From Pseudomonadota bacterium (GTDB lineage Bacteria > Myxococcota_A > UBA796 > CAJQPC01), in the NCBI GenBank assembly GCA_024228935.1, contig JAAESX010000248.1, forward strand, positions 1-51,091: a DNA stretch of 51,091 nucleotides, read 5' to 3'. The notes under the pieces are model-generated. The model had not been told where the DNA came from and searched no databases. It worked only from the letters and a program-made list of their open reading frames with translations. Position numbers and translations under genes: made by a program. Positions 9,216 to 17,689 of this stretch are shown in pieces. Position 1 is the stretch's first letter; the number at the start of each line of letters is the position of its first letter.

Positions 9216-9297
9216 TGCGAGAAGGGGGACTCGAACCCCCACCGGTTTCCCGACTGGCTCCTAAGGCCAGCGCGTCTACCAATTCCGCCATTCTCGC
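9216..9297 (-). tRNA. trnL: tRNA-Leu (TAG anticodon)
   Basis: A type II tRNA with a variable arm. The acceptor is GCGAGAA/TTCTCGC with discriminator A, the anticodon loop is CTTAGGA (anticodon TAG) and the T-loop is TTCGAGT. CCA is not encoded. It lies 44 nt upstream of the tig start codon in the same direction with no terminator between, so the tRNA and tig mRNA may be processed from one transcript. Confidence 0.94.
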
Positions 9298-9359
9298 GAA
9301 GGGGGGTGCAGGGACCGCAGCCTCTAACGAGAAAGTCGGTAGCCGTCACTCAGCTCGGC

Positions 9360-10544
9360 TCACTCCGCCGCGAGCGCCACCCACTGCTTCAGGAAGTGAC
9401 CCCATTTCAGCGAGCTCTGCGCGCTGGGGACGACCTCGAACAGGTGGTCGTCATGACGGACGGTCAGGCGGTTCTGGAACTCGACGCTGACGGCCTTGAG
9501 CTCGGTGATGGGGCGGGCCCACAGGACCTCGTCGCCACGAACAACGCGTAGCTCGTCGGCTGTGAGCTCGAGCTGACCGTCCCAGCGGTCGTTCTTCTTC
9601 CCGTGGCCCATCGTCGTGACGCCGCCCGGCCCGCTCAGCGCCAGCGTGCCCTCACCGACCCGCGGCGGGCTCCCGACGTCCTCGACGATGCGATCGAAGG
9701 CCTGGTGGACGCGCATGGGCTTGGCGCCGGCCATCCGGCTGCTGGTGTCGACCGTCCAGCGCTCGGAGCACGACGAGCAGACCACCGCGTTGCCGTCGTC
9801 CCTCGCCACCTGGAGCGCGTCTTGGGTGAAGCACGCCGGACACGCCCACAGGTAGTCGGGCAGGCCATGGGCCATCCGGAACCCGAAGCTCCCGCGCGGA
9901 GCGTCGACATCGGGGTCGATACGGATGCGCTCGGACAGGACCTGGTTGATGTGCTCGACGGTGTCGTTCTCGCCGAACGTGATGAGCTCGTCGTAGTCGA
10001 CCCGCACGGGAATCCATCGGGGGTAGCTGGCCCACCGCGGCTGGAACAGGTGGCCGTTCAGGATGCGGGCGGTGACGACGCGAGCGTCGATGCGCTTGAT
10101 CAGCCGCCCGATGCCAGGGAGGACGGGCCGGGTCCGGCCGTCGAAGGTCCGGGTGCCCTCGGGGAACAGGACCACCGCGTCGCCGGCGTTGTAGCGGTCG
10201 TCCAGCGTCCGCATCGAGGCCTTGTCCTTCACGAACTTCGCCTTCGGGAAGCACCCGCAGAGCGGCAGGAGCCAGCTCAGCACCGGAAGGTGGAACAGGT
10301 GGCTGCTGGTCATGAAGCTGACCCGCCGGAAGATCCAGAATGCGGCCCAGAAGGGGTCCGACGCCGACGTGTGGTTCGTCAGCAGGAGCAGGCCCTCGTC
10401 GTCGCGGGGGACGCGGCTCGCGTTGCCCGGAACCCAGCGGTACGCGGCGGACCACAGCGGCGCCATGACCGCCCAGGCGAACCAGTACCAGGCCACCTGG
10501 ACGCGCGAGCCCAGGGGAAAGGGCGGGTTGTAGATGTCGGCCAA
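9360..10544 (-). CDS. PlsC-like acyltransferase with zinc ribbon and C-terminal PH/GRAM-like region
   Basis: Member of the lysophospholipid acyltransferase superfamily, acting at the inner membrane on a lysophosphatidic-acid-type or other lipid acceptor. A hydrophobic N-terminus (about 17-38) precedes the catalytic NHTSASD motif (His58-x4-Asp63) and the FPEGTR substrate motif (127-132). Beyond the usual catalytic domain there is a four-Cys zinc ribbon (Cys235, Cys238, Cys256, Cys259). A beta-rich tail (about 300-394) follows, with a pattern like PH/GRAM domains (LTADELRVVRGDEVLWA). The start is a TTG at 10544 with a poor ribosome-binding site, so the N-terminus is uncertain. The actual acceptor is not predictable. 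Confidence 0.85.
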   Translation of the reverse strand: MADIYNPPFPLGSRVQVAWYWFAWAVMAPLWSAAYRWVPGNASRVPRDDEGLLLLTNHTSASDPFWAAFWIFRRVSFMTSSHLFHLPVLSWLLPLCGCFPKAKFVKDKASMRTLDDRYNAGDAVVLFPEGTRTFDGRTRPVLPGIGRLIKRIDARVVTARILNGHLFQPRWASYPRWIPVRVDYDELITFGENDTVEHINQVLSERIRIDPDVDAPRGSFGFRMAHGLPDYLWACPACFTQDALQVARDDGNAVVCSSCSERWTVDTSSRMAGAKPMRVHQAFDRIVEDVGSPPRVGEGTLALSGPGGVTTMGHGKKNDRWDGQLELTADELRVVRGDEVLWARPITELKAVSVEFQNRLTVRHDDHLFEVVPSAQSSLKWGHFLKQWVALAAE

Positions 10545-10609
10545 CGCGGGTCCCGTGGAGCTAAGTTACGGCACCGTAGCTAAGGGGTTCGTGCCGATCG
10601 CGCAGGCGA

Positions 10610-12529
10610 TCACTCTTCGGCCCAGGCGCGCATGTACGCCTCGCGTTGTTCGACCCAGTCGTACAGATACGCGACCTCTTCGTCGTACGAGGTCCAGTCG
10701 TCGCGGTAGTCGGCCCACCAGTGGCTCCGGTAGCTCGTCTCCCACAACGCCCAGTCCCGCCGCGCCGACCGGTCGATGTCGGCGTACCAGCCGTCCATCC
10801 AGGCCAGGTGGGTCTCGGCGTCGAGCGGCCCGCCGTCGCCCATCCGGTCGAGCAGACGGGCCTTCAGCCGGTCCTCGTCGGCGTCCTTCATCGCCCAGAA
10901 CACGCGGTTCGTGGACTGGTACTCGTTGAGCCGGTCCACGTCGCGCCGGGCGGTGTACCAGTTCTGGCCCCAGCTGTGGTTGTGGTCCCAGGGGACGGCG
11001 TGGAAGTGGGGGGCGCCGTCGGCCAGCGGGTCGTTGTACAGGTAGCTGTTCTTCCCGGCCGAGTCTTCGGACAGCGCGTAGGCGACGAGCAGGAACCAGT
11101 CCATGAACTCGTCGTAGTCGAGGTGGTCGTCGGCCTCGGCGACCAGCGTCGCCGAGTCGCTGCCCCCGGTGAACGCGACCAGGGCCTCGAGATCGCTCCA
11201 GTCGTCGTCGCCTTCCTTCTTCTCGTACCCAGCGGCCAGCGAGCTCTTGGCGCCGCCGCCGCTGTAGTCCAGGTAGAAGTTCGCGTCGTGGTTGACGGCC
11301 TTGTACAGGTTGCCGTCCCGGTTCCACCCCAGGTGGTCCATCTGCTCGTCGTCGACCTTGTCCAGGCCGACGTACAGGCCCAGGTATTCGCCGTTCATGT
11401 AGACGACGGTGAACCACGTGCGCGGGGTGATCCGGGGCTCGCCCTCGGCCTCGGCCAGCGCGTTCCAGACCTCGTAGACAAGCCTCTGGCGGACATACGC
11501 GTTGTCGTCGAAGGTCGAGAGGAGGACCAGGTGGTTCCGGGTCTTCTCCCAGTCCTCGCGAGCGAACTCCTGGTCGGTGAACTCGACCGTCATGCTCGGC
11601 TTGGGGAAGCTCGCGCTGCTGGCGCCGCGGATCTTCACATCGGCCTCCCAGGTCTCGCCCATGTACGTGAACGCGCCGGAGACGTAGCTTTGGTGCAGCT
11701 CGCCGAACGTCTCGATGTGGATGACGGGGACGCCCCACTCGCTCGTGTACGTCTCGGGGTCCACCGGGAGCCCGCCCAGCTCGGGCATGTCCGTGACGTC
11801 GAGGCTCACGGCGGCCGACTCGGGCACGTGGCCGGGGTTCGCCGTCGCCCCGAAGACGGCCTGGGTGTTCTGCGCCGAGCTCGCGCCCGTCTCCCAGGAC
11901 AGCGTGGTGCCGTCGAACGTGGCGTCGTCGGGGCCGATGAGCAGCTCGAGCTCGGACTCGGCCGTCGCACAGGACACCTCGATGCTCAGCGTCTCGCCCT
12001 CGTCGGCCACGCCTTCGCCGCTGAAGGTGAGGCCGCAGTCCCCCTTCTTTCCGTTCGGCTCGCCCGCACGCACCTCGTTGGGCTCCCCTCGCGTCGGGTC
12101 GGTGGTCAGGAACCAGGTGTCGCCGCCGTCTCCGGACCGGGAGACGCTGACCCCGGCGGCCTGCTGGGGCCAGCTGACCGTCGCGTGACCGGTCCCGTCG
12201 GGCTCGCGCAGCCAGACTTCGCCCCCCTCGGCAGACAGCTTCACGCCCAGGTGATCGGGGCCGAGCGTGGGGTCGTCGTCGGCGTAGAGCACCAGGTGTC
12301 CGCCCGCCTCGAGCGAGAGGTCCTCGAGCACATGGCTGTCGTCCCCGCACTCGACCGACCAGCCGTCCAGGTCGACGTCCCCACCGGCGTTGTACAGCTC
12401 GAACCAGTCGCTTCCCACGACGTCGAGCTCGTTGACGATGAGCGCGGGCGGCTCGGTCTCGACCGCCGTGTCAGGCGGAACGTAGATGGGGGGCGCGTCG
12501 AGCTTGCAGGCCAGCAGGGTGAGCAGCAC
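10610..12529 (-). CDS. lamin-tail-domain / CotH-kinase-like lipoprotein
   Basis: A predicted surface lipoprotein of 639 residues from a GTG at 12529. A very short signal with lipobox LLAC (Cys8) is followed by a lamin-tail domain (ALIVNELDVVGSDWFELYN..., about 25-125) and an Ig-like linker. A CotH-type atypical kinase domain comes next, with KIRGASSASFPKPS, a central WFTVVYMNGEYLGLYV core and DHNHSWGQNW near the C-terminal third. CotH proteins phosphorylate spore-coat or secreted proteins where studied; here the substrate is unknown. An open frame extends upstream past 12529, but the lipobox favours this start. It is divergent from another lamin-tail lipoprotein only 22 bp away. Confidence 0.85.
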   Translation of the reverse strand: MLLTLLACKLDAPPIYVPPDTAVETEPPALIVNELDVVGSDWFELYNAGGDVDLDGWSVECGDDSHVLEDLSLEAGGHLVLYADDDPTLGPDHLGVKLSAEGGEVWLREPDGTGHATVSWPQQAAGVSVSRSGDGGDTWFLTTDPTRGEPNEVRAGEPNGKKGDCGLTFSGEGVADEGETLSIEVSCATAESELELLIGPDDATFDGTTLSWETGASSAQNTQAVFGATANPGHVPESAAVSLDVTDMPELGGLPVDPETYTSEWGVPVIHIETFGELHQSYVSGAFTYMGETWEADVKIRGASSASFPKPSMTVEFTDQEFAREDWEKTRNHLVLLSTFDDNAYVRQRLVYEVWNALAEAEGEPRITPRTWFTVVYMNGEYLGLYVGLDKVDDEQMDHLGWNRDGNLYKAVNHDANFYLDYSGGGAKSSLAAGYEKKEGDDDWSDLEALVAFTGGSDSATLVAEADDHLDYDEFMDWFLLVAYALSEDSAGKNSYLYNDPLADGAPHFHAVPWDHNHSWGQNWYTARRDVDRLNEYQSTNRVFWAMKDADEDRLKARLLDRMGDGGPLDAETHLAWMDGWYADIDRSARRDWALWETSYRSHWWADYRDDWTSYDEEVAYLYDWVEQREAYMRAWAEE

Positions 12530-12551
12530 CGGCGGATGATAGCTTCCAGGG

Positions 12552-13523
12552 GTGCTGCTGCTCGCCCTCGCTTGTCGAACCAACCTCTCGGTCAACGCGA
12601 TCGAGCCCGACTCGGGGGACTCCGAGGTCCTGGTCCAGCCCACCATCGTCGTGAACGAGCTGTCCAGCTCGGCGGATTGGGTGGAGCTCTACAACCCCGG
12701 GACCGAGTCGGTGGGGCTGGCCTCCTACTTCCTGACCGACGACTACACGAACAAGACGAAGTACCCGCTGACGGGCGGCATCGAGCCCGCGGGGCACGCG
12801 CTGTTGTCCGAGCTCCCGTTCGGGCTGGCGGCGAGTGGCGAGGCCGTGGGCCTGTTCGACGAGGACGGCGAGCCCGTCGACTGGGTCACGTTCCCCTCGA
12901 TGAGCGACGACGAGGTCTACGCGCGCATCCCCGACGGCGGCGCGTGGAAGCAGACCGGCTTCGGCACCCCGGGGGAGACCAACGTCGAGCTGTACCTGGG
13001 CACGGAGATCCTGGTCGGCGCGGGTGAGACCTGGTCCTACCTCGATGGCGGCGAGGAGCCCGCGAACAACTGGACCGACGCCGGGTACGACGACTCGACC
13101 TGGGCCCGGGGCGAAGCGCCGCTGGGGTACGGCGACGACCAGAAGACCGTCATCGGGTACGGCGCCGACAGCTCCAACAAGCACGTCACCACCTGGTTCC
13201 GCTTCGCCTTCGAGGCGGACGACCCCGAGGTCATCCACGGCGCGGTCATCGGTCTGGTCTGCGACGACGGCTGCCTGGTCCGCGTCAACGGGACCGAGGT
13301 CGTGCGGCACGCGCTGGCCGACGGTGATGTCACCGCGGACATGCTCGCGAGCGAGACGGCTTCGGGCGCGGCCGAATACTCCTGGAACATCTACGAGTTC
13401 GACCCCGCCCCGATCGTGGACGGCGACAACGTCGTGTCGGTCGAGGTCCACCAGGCCAGCATGACGTCGTCGGACCTCTCCTTCGACCTGTACCTGGACG
13501 TCGAGGTCCTGACCCCCGAGTGA
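12552..13523 (+). CDS. lamin-tail-domain lipoprotein
   Basis: A 323-residue predicted lipoprotein from a GTG start (lipobox LALAC, Cys8). A lamin-tail domain (IVVNELSSSADWVELYNPG, about 30-135) is followed by a galactose-binding or jelly-roll-like beta domain with repeated Trp/Asp residues (WSYLDGGEEPANNWTDAGYDD and onward). This combination is common in secreted proteins of Myxococcota and may bind glycans or DNA; no enzymatic motif is seen. It is divergent from the CotH-like gene with 22 bp between start codons, so both promoters must lie inside the opposite gene. The stop overlaps the next start (GTGA). Confidence 0.8.
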   Translation: MLLLALACRTNLSVNAIEPDSGDSEVLVQPTIVVNELSSSADWVELYNPGTESVGLASYFLTDDYTNKTKYPLTGGIEPAGHALLSELPFGLAASGEAVGLFDEDGEPVDWVTFPSMSDDEVYARIPDGGAWKQTGFGTPGETNVELYLGTEILVGAGETWSYLDGGEEPANNWTDAGYDDSTWARGEAPLGYGDDQKTVIGYGADSSNKHVTTWFRFAFEADDPEVIHGAVIGLVCDDGCLVRVNGTEVVRHALADGDVTADMLASETASGAAEYSWNIYEFDPAPIVDGDNVVSVEVHQASMTSSDLSFDLYLDVEVLTPE

Positions 13524-14222
13524 CGCGACCGTCGTTCCTGGGCAGTCTCGGGCTGCTGCCTGCGCTGACCGTGCTCATCGCGTGCGAGACACCCCGGAGG
13601 CATCACCGGAGCCCGTCCAGTGCGGGATCCAGGGGCCCTTCGACGGCACGCATGGGCCGGGCCCCTTCGAGTTCCGCGAGGCGCCAGCTACCTGCCCGTC
13701 ACGGACGAGCAGCGGGTCTCCGGGCCGCTGCTCGGTGTTCCGTCGCCGTTTGTGATCCGCATCGATGAGCTGAACCCCGTCTCGGGCGACGTGGTCCTCA
13801 CACTCGCCGACGCGGTCGACAGCGATGCGCAGGACACCTGCCATGCGACGCAGGTCCACAGCGGGACCTGGGTGGGCGACGCCTACGTCAGCTGGGCGGG
13901 GCGAGCATCCAGGCCCGGGTGCCCGAGAGCTTCGGTATCGGGGTCGGCGGGACACGAGTCGGTCATGGGTCTCGACGAGCTGTGCGATCTCTACGCAGAG
14001 TTCGGGCTGGTCTGTGACACGTGTGCAGACGGCGTCGAGGCCTGTGTGGTGGCGGCGATGGCCGGTTCCAGCACCCAGCCAGGCGTCGCGCTGCTGGATC
14101 TCGCCGAGGACCAGACGGAGAACAACCTGTGCGAGGGGAGCTGCGACAACGAGGTCGACGACGACGGGGATGGCGAGGTGGACGTCGACCCGGAGTGCGA
14201 TAGCCGCTGGCCCGACGACTGA
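13520..14222 (+). pseudogene. Asp-rich lipoprotein gene broken by about four frameshifts
   Basis: The GTG at 13520 overlaps the preceding stop and starts a lipoprotein signal (lipobox VLIAC). Coherent protein then has to be read in changing frames, with switches near 13595, 13685, 13899 and 13950. The pieces read ETP/EASPEPVQCGIQGPFDG, then YLPVTDEQRVSGPLL, then ASIQARVPESFGIGVGG, then ESVMGLDELCDLYAEFG. The last piece ends with CDNEVDDDGDGEVDVDPEC, a Ca-binding-like Asp repeat common in myxobacterial secreted proteins. Each piece keeps normal G/C third positions, so the damage is either very recent or a sequencing/assembly artefact. Confidence 0.7.
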
Positions 14223-14281
14223 GTCCGTCTCGTCCACTCGGAACGGCCTGCCCACCTTCGTGTCGAGGTCGTGACACCCCA

Positions 14282-15474
14282 ATGAAGCGACGCTCCTTCC
14301 TCGCCGGACTCGGCCTGCTGGCCTCGTCCGAGGCGATGGCGTTCTACGAGCCGAGCGACTGGGCCACCGTCATGGACGCCGACCCCGGCGACATGGACCT
14401 GTGGATCTCGCCGACGAAGATCACCGGGCGCATCCCCAAGGAGCTCTACGGCGGCGAGTTCCTGGTCAACGGTCCGGCCCATCTCGTCGTGGGCGGTCGG
14501 CGCATGCACCCGTTCGACGGGCACGGCTTCGTGCGGGCCTTCCGTTTCTCGGCGAGCGGCGTGGAGCTCCGGACACGGTTCGTGAAGACCCAGGCGCTCG
14601 CGGACGAGCAGGACGAGCTCGTCTACCGCGGGCTCGGCACGAACCCCACGACGCTCCGCGCAAGAACCGCCGGGCGCCGATCGACAAGAACGCCGCGAAC
14701 ACGACGCTCTACACGTGGAACGGTGGGCTCTATGCGGGCTTCGAGGCCATGGCGCCCACCGCGCTGGACCCCGTCACGCTCGAGACGCTCGGCGAGGTCC
14801 CGTTCGTTCCTGGCGCATGTGCGGCGACACGGCGACCGCCTGGTCGGGCTCGGCCTCACAGCGGGCCTGGAGACCGGGCTCCGGTGGTTCGAGCTCGAGG
14901 GCGACGAGGTCGTGGCCGACCACACGTGGACCGAAGGGCCCATCTTCTGCCACGACATCGCGCTCGGGACCTGCCCGACGGACGCGTTCAGATCGACGCG
15001 TGCTGCTTCGAGGATCTGACCTTTGGCAACGAGTTCGGCTTCTCGCCCGAGGGGTGGGACCCGGTCTCCGCCGAGTCGAACCCGGTGCAGAAGCTCATGC
15101 GCTGGACGCTCGATCCAGCCAGCGGCAAGGCCGAGCGCGTGGACATCGACCCGCTGGTCATCGACTTCCCGCAGTGGGACGGGGACGAGGTCATCGGAGC
15201 CGCTCGGTCGCACGAGCGCGCCTTCCCCTTCGACAGCGTGGGGCGCCTGGACGCCTCGGATCCGGGCCGACCGCCCGAGCTGTTCGTGTCCGACGGCTTC
15301 ATGGGCGAGCCGCTGTACGCGGGAGAGCGGCACGTCGTCGCGTGCGTGTACAAGGCGACCCACACCGAGGTCGTCGTGCTCGAGCGCGAGAACCTGGCGG
15401 CGGGACCCGTCGCGGTGGTCCCGGGACCGCTGCTGCCGTACGGCTTCCACGGGCTCTGGGTCCCCTCTACATAG
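14282..15474 (+). pseudogene. carotenoid oxygenase-family gene with three frameshifts
   Basis: The product begins with a twin-arginine-like signal (KRRSFLAGLGLLAS) and then carries carotenoid cleavage dioxygenase sequence: NGPAHLVVGGRRMHPFDGHG, then YRGLGTN, then KNAANTTLYTWNGGLYAGFE, then EGPIFCHDIALG, then CFEDLTFGNEFGF, then FHGLWVPS at the end. These fall in two alternating frames, switching near 14660, 14805 (inside a GTTCGTTC duplication) and 14978, although together they give a nearly full-length enzyme. Intact, it would cleave a carotenoid or stilbenoid using non-haem iron held by four His. It follows the frameshifted lipoprotein gene, so sequence error in this stretch is as likely as true decay. 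The 3' end overlaps the convergent SGNH gene by 8 bp. Confidence 0.75.
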
Positions 15475-16432
15475 AGCTCTTCAGGGCGGCCGCGATGCCA
15501 CGCGTGACGACCTTTCGTCCCTCCGGGCCCAGGTGCACGTCGTCCTCGAAGTGGCCCTTGTGCAGGCCCTCGATGTTGCCGACCTCGAGCACCGTGGCGC
15601 CGTGCTCAGCGATGGCGGCCTCGAGCGCCGGGTCCAGGTTCGACCGGCCCGTCTCGAGCTGGGACTGCTCAGGCAGCGGCGTCAGGTAGACGGGGATGTC
15701 CCGATCCTTCGCCAGGTCCAGGAACGCCGCCAGGTACCGCAGGTCGGTGTCCGAATCGCCGCGCTGTCGGTCGGCGTCGGGCGGCCCGTGGTCGCCCTCG
15801 CCGGGCTGTCCTGGCTGGTCCGGAGGCGGCGCGTCGGTCCCTGCGCCGGGGGGCAGGACGGCGCCCGGAGAGAGGATGTACCCGGGGATCGGCGGCTTGC
15901 TGCCGATGCTGGTCCAGAACTTGTTCGCCAGGTAGCCGCGGTACCGGTACCCGCGGCTGGCCTTGCGCACGACCATCTCGGTCTCGCACTCCCGGTCGCC
16001 TTCGCAGGCCCACTCGGCCAGCTGCTGCAGGTCGTCCCACGACGCGACCTCCATCACCTGGGACTCGTACGGGGCCATCAGCTTGGTCAGGTCCCGCTTG
16101 CCGAAGGGGACGACGATGGCCTGGACGTTTGCGTCCGGTGGGATGTGGTTCTTCAAAACCAGGTACATCAGGCGGCTCGTCCCCGCGGGCGTCGCCAGGT
16201 TGTACGAGGTCATGCCGAGCTCCTCCTCGAGGAGGTCGACCTGGATGATCTGCTCGGGCAGACAGGTCCCGAAGATGACGAGCTCAGGCTCGGTGTGCGC
16301 CACGGCGTTGTAGGCCACGGCCTTGTCCAGCATGGGCGTGGGGGCGTCGTACAGCGTCATCACGCCCACCTCGAGCGCGATGGCCGTCGCGAGGACGCAC
16401 CCCAGGGTCGCCAGTGCGGGGAGTGGCTTCAT
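15467..16432 (-). CDS. SGNH/DltD-AlgX-like protein paired with an MBOAT acyltransferase
   Basis: A 321-residue protein with an N-terminal signal anchor (LPALATLGCVLATAIALEVG). An SGNH-like core follows: VIFGTCLPEQ as block I, with a Cys near the usual Ser position, and DDVHLGPEGRKV close to the C-terminus, supplying the Asp-x-x-His pair. A Pro/Gly/Asp-rich insert lies near residues 195-230. Such proteins act with MBOAT membrane acyltransferases to move acyl groups onto extracellular polymers. The ATG at 16432 overlaps the upstream stop (ATGA), giving translational coupling to the DUF2330 gene. Family placement rests on the motifs and the operon context. Confidence 0.7.
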   Translation of the reverse strand: MKPLPALATLGCVLATAIALEVGVMTLYDAPTPMLDKAVAYNAVAHTEPELVIFGTCLPEQIIQVDLLEEELGMTSYNLATPAGTSRLMYLVLKNHIPPDANVQAIVVPFGKRDLTKLMAPYESQVMEVASWDDLQQLAEWACEGDRECETEMVVRKASRGYRYRGYLANKFWTSIGSKPPIPGYILSPGAVLPPGAGTDAPPPDQPGQPGEGDHGPPDADRQRGDSDTDLRYLAAFLDLAKDRDIPVYLTPLPEQSQLETGRSNLDPALEAAIAEHGATVLEVGNIEGLHKGHFEDDVHLGPEGRKVVTRGIAAALKSSM

Positions 16433-17679
16433 CCGCGGCGTCGCCTCAGCACGAGCCCCGCGAGCAGGACCAGGCCCCAGGCTGACGAGGGCGACGAGGT
16501 CGAAGCACAAGCGCACTGCGGCTCGGGCTCGATGACCTGGGGGTCCTCGTCGCTCGTCGCGTCCGGGTCACAGCTGCCCGGGTCCGTGACGGCGTCCACG
16601 CCGCAGATCGGCCAGCGGTCCTCGAGCTCATACGCGTAGCTGATCCACCGCAGCTGCTCGGAGCTGGTGATGTTCGAGCTGTACAGGCTCAGGTCCTGCC
16701 CGGCCTGTTCGGGCGTGTACCGGACGTGGAGCCGGGTGACGAAGTAGTCGGCGTAGCTCCCCTCGAACTCCATCCCCAGCGAGACGAAGTCCTGCTCGTC
16801 CGGCGCCTCGGGGGGACAGGGGTCGCACCCGCCGCTTCCCCAGGCGTACTCCTGGATCCAGCCGGCGTCCTCGGTGCTCGCGAACGCCTCGTCGAGCTGG
16901 GTGGCGTAGAAGTCGGAGAACTCCTCGGGGCCCTGGAACAGGCACTCGTCCTCGAGCGAGAGCTCCTCGTAGTTCGAGATGCCCGCGGCGCCGTCGGCGT
17001 ACGGGTTCACCGCGTAGATCACCAGGTCCTGCGAGCCCGGCGAGTTCAGGGTGCCCAGCCGGATGGGGACGCTCCAGGCCGAGCTCGCGTAGCTCAGCTG
17101 GAGCGGCGAGAGCGTGCCGCCCGAGGGGATGGCGTCGTCCTCGTCGACCTTGGCGGCGAAGAAGTAGGAGCCGGAGTCCAGGTAGTCCTGGAGGATGCCC
17201 TGCTCGTCCGGCGGCGCGTGGTAGCCGTTGTCGTCGAGCCAGGTCGAGAGCGAGCCGCTCTGCTGGGCCGAGAGGATGACGATGTCGTACTCGCCGACCA
17301 CGTACTCGGCCTCGACCACCACGCCGGTGTCGGTGTCGCTGTCACTGTCGGCGTCGGCGTCGGTGTCGGAGTCGGCCTCCTCGACGATGAAGTCGTCGCA
17401 CTCGTACGAGACCAGGCGAGGGCCCGTGTAGGCGCGCATCCGGTCGAAGACGTCGTGCTCGAGCACGTGGATGTCGTCCTCGCCCAGGATCTCGGGCACG
17501 GGGAGGATGAGCGCGAAGTCGGTTGTGTCGCCGATGACGTCGTTCGAGAGCGACAGGACCGTGCGCCCGTCCTGGTGGACCACCGCGACCTCGGCCCAGC
17601 TGTTCTGCAGATCCGAGTCGCCTGAGCTGACGTAGGTGCCGCAGAAGGCGGACGCTTGGGAGATGAGCAGGTGCAGCAC
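16429..17679 (-). CDS. DUF2330 protein with MYXO-CTERM-like sorting tail
   Basis: A 416-residue secreted protein. The GTG at 17679 is preceded by a strong AGGAGG. The signal peptide VLHLLISQASA is followed by FCGTYVSSGDSDL, the hallmark opening of DUF2330, and TVLSLSNDVIGDTTDFALILPVP. An Asp/Ser/Thr linker (about residues 110-125) separates segments. The C-terminus has a Cys-x-Cys (CACAS), a hydrophobic stretch (WGLVLLAGLVL) and a terminal RRRRG, the architecture of MYXO-CTERM tails processed by myxosortase and anchored at the outer surface. It sits between the MBOAT gene (its Shine-Dalgarno abuts the MBOAT stop) and the SGNH gene, all co-oriented. Confidence 0.85.
   Translation of the reverse strand: MLHLLISQASAFCGTYVSSGDSDLQNSWAEVAVVHQDGRTVLSLSNDVIGDTTDFALILPVPEILGEDDIHVLEHDVFDRMRAYTGPRLVSYECDDFIVEEADSDTDADADSDSDTDTGVVVEAEYVVGEYDIVILSAQQSGSLSTWLDDNGYHAPPDEQGILQDYLDSGSYFFAAKVDEDDAIPSGGTLSPLQLSYASSAWSVPIRLGTLNSPGSQDLVIYAVNPYADGAAGISNYEELSLEDECLFQGPEEFSDFYATQLDEAFASTEDAGWIQEYAWGSGGCDPCPPEAPDEQDFVSLGMEFEGSYADYFVTRLHVRYTPEQAGQDLSLYSSNITSSEQLRWISYAYELEDRWPICGVDAVTDPGSCDPDATSDEDPQVIEPEPQCACASTSSPSSAWGLVLLAGLVLRRRRG
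17326..17376 (-). repeat. GTC/GAC-type triplet-hexamer repeat encoding an Asp/Ser/Thr linker
   Basis: Tandem imperfect six-base units (gtcggt, gtcgct, gtcact, gtcggc ...) inside the DUF2330 gene encode alternating DSDTDAD residues. Such repeats are prone to slippage and would change linker length in frame. Confidence 0.7.
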
Positions 17680-17689
17680 GGGGCCTCCT

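Noticed and set aside
9172..9291. Upstream extension of tig through the tRNA-Leu gene
   Set aside because: It would translate a tRNA gene. The ATG at 9171 has a good ribosome-binding site and begins the conserved N-terminus.
12530..12646. Longer N-terminus of the CotH-like protein
   Set aside because: It would overlap the divergent lipoprotein gene and hide the lipobox; GTG 12529 is better.
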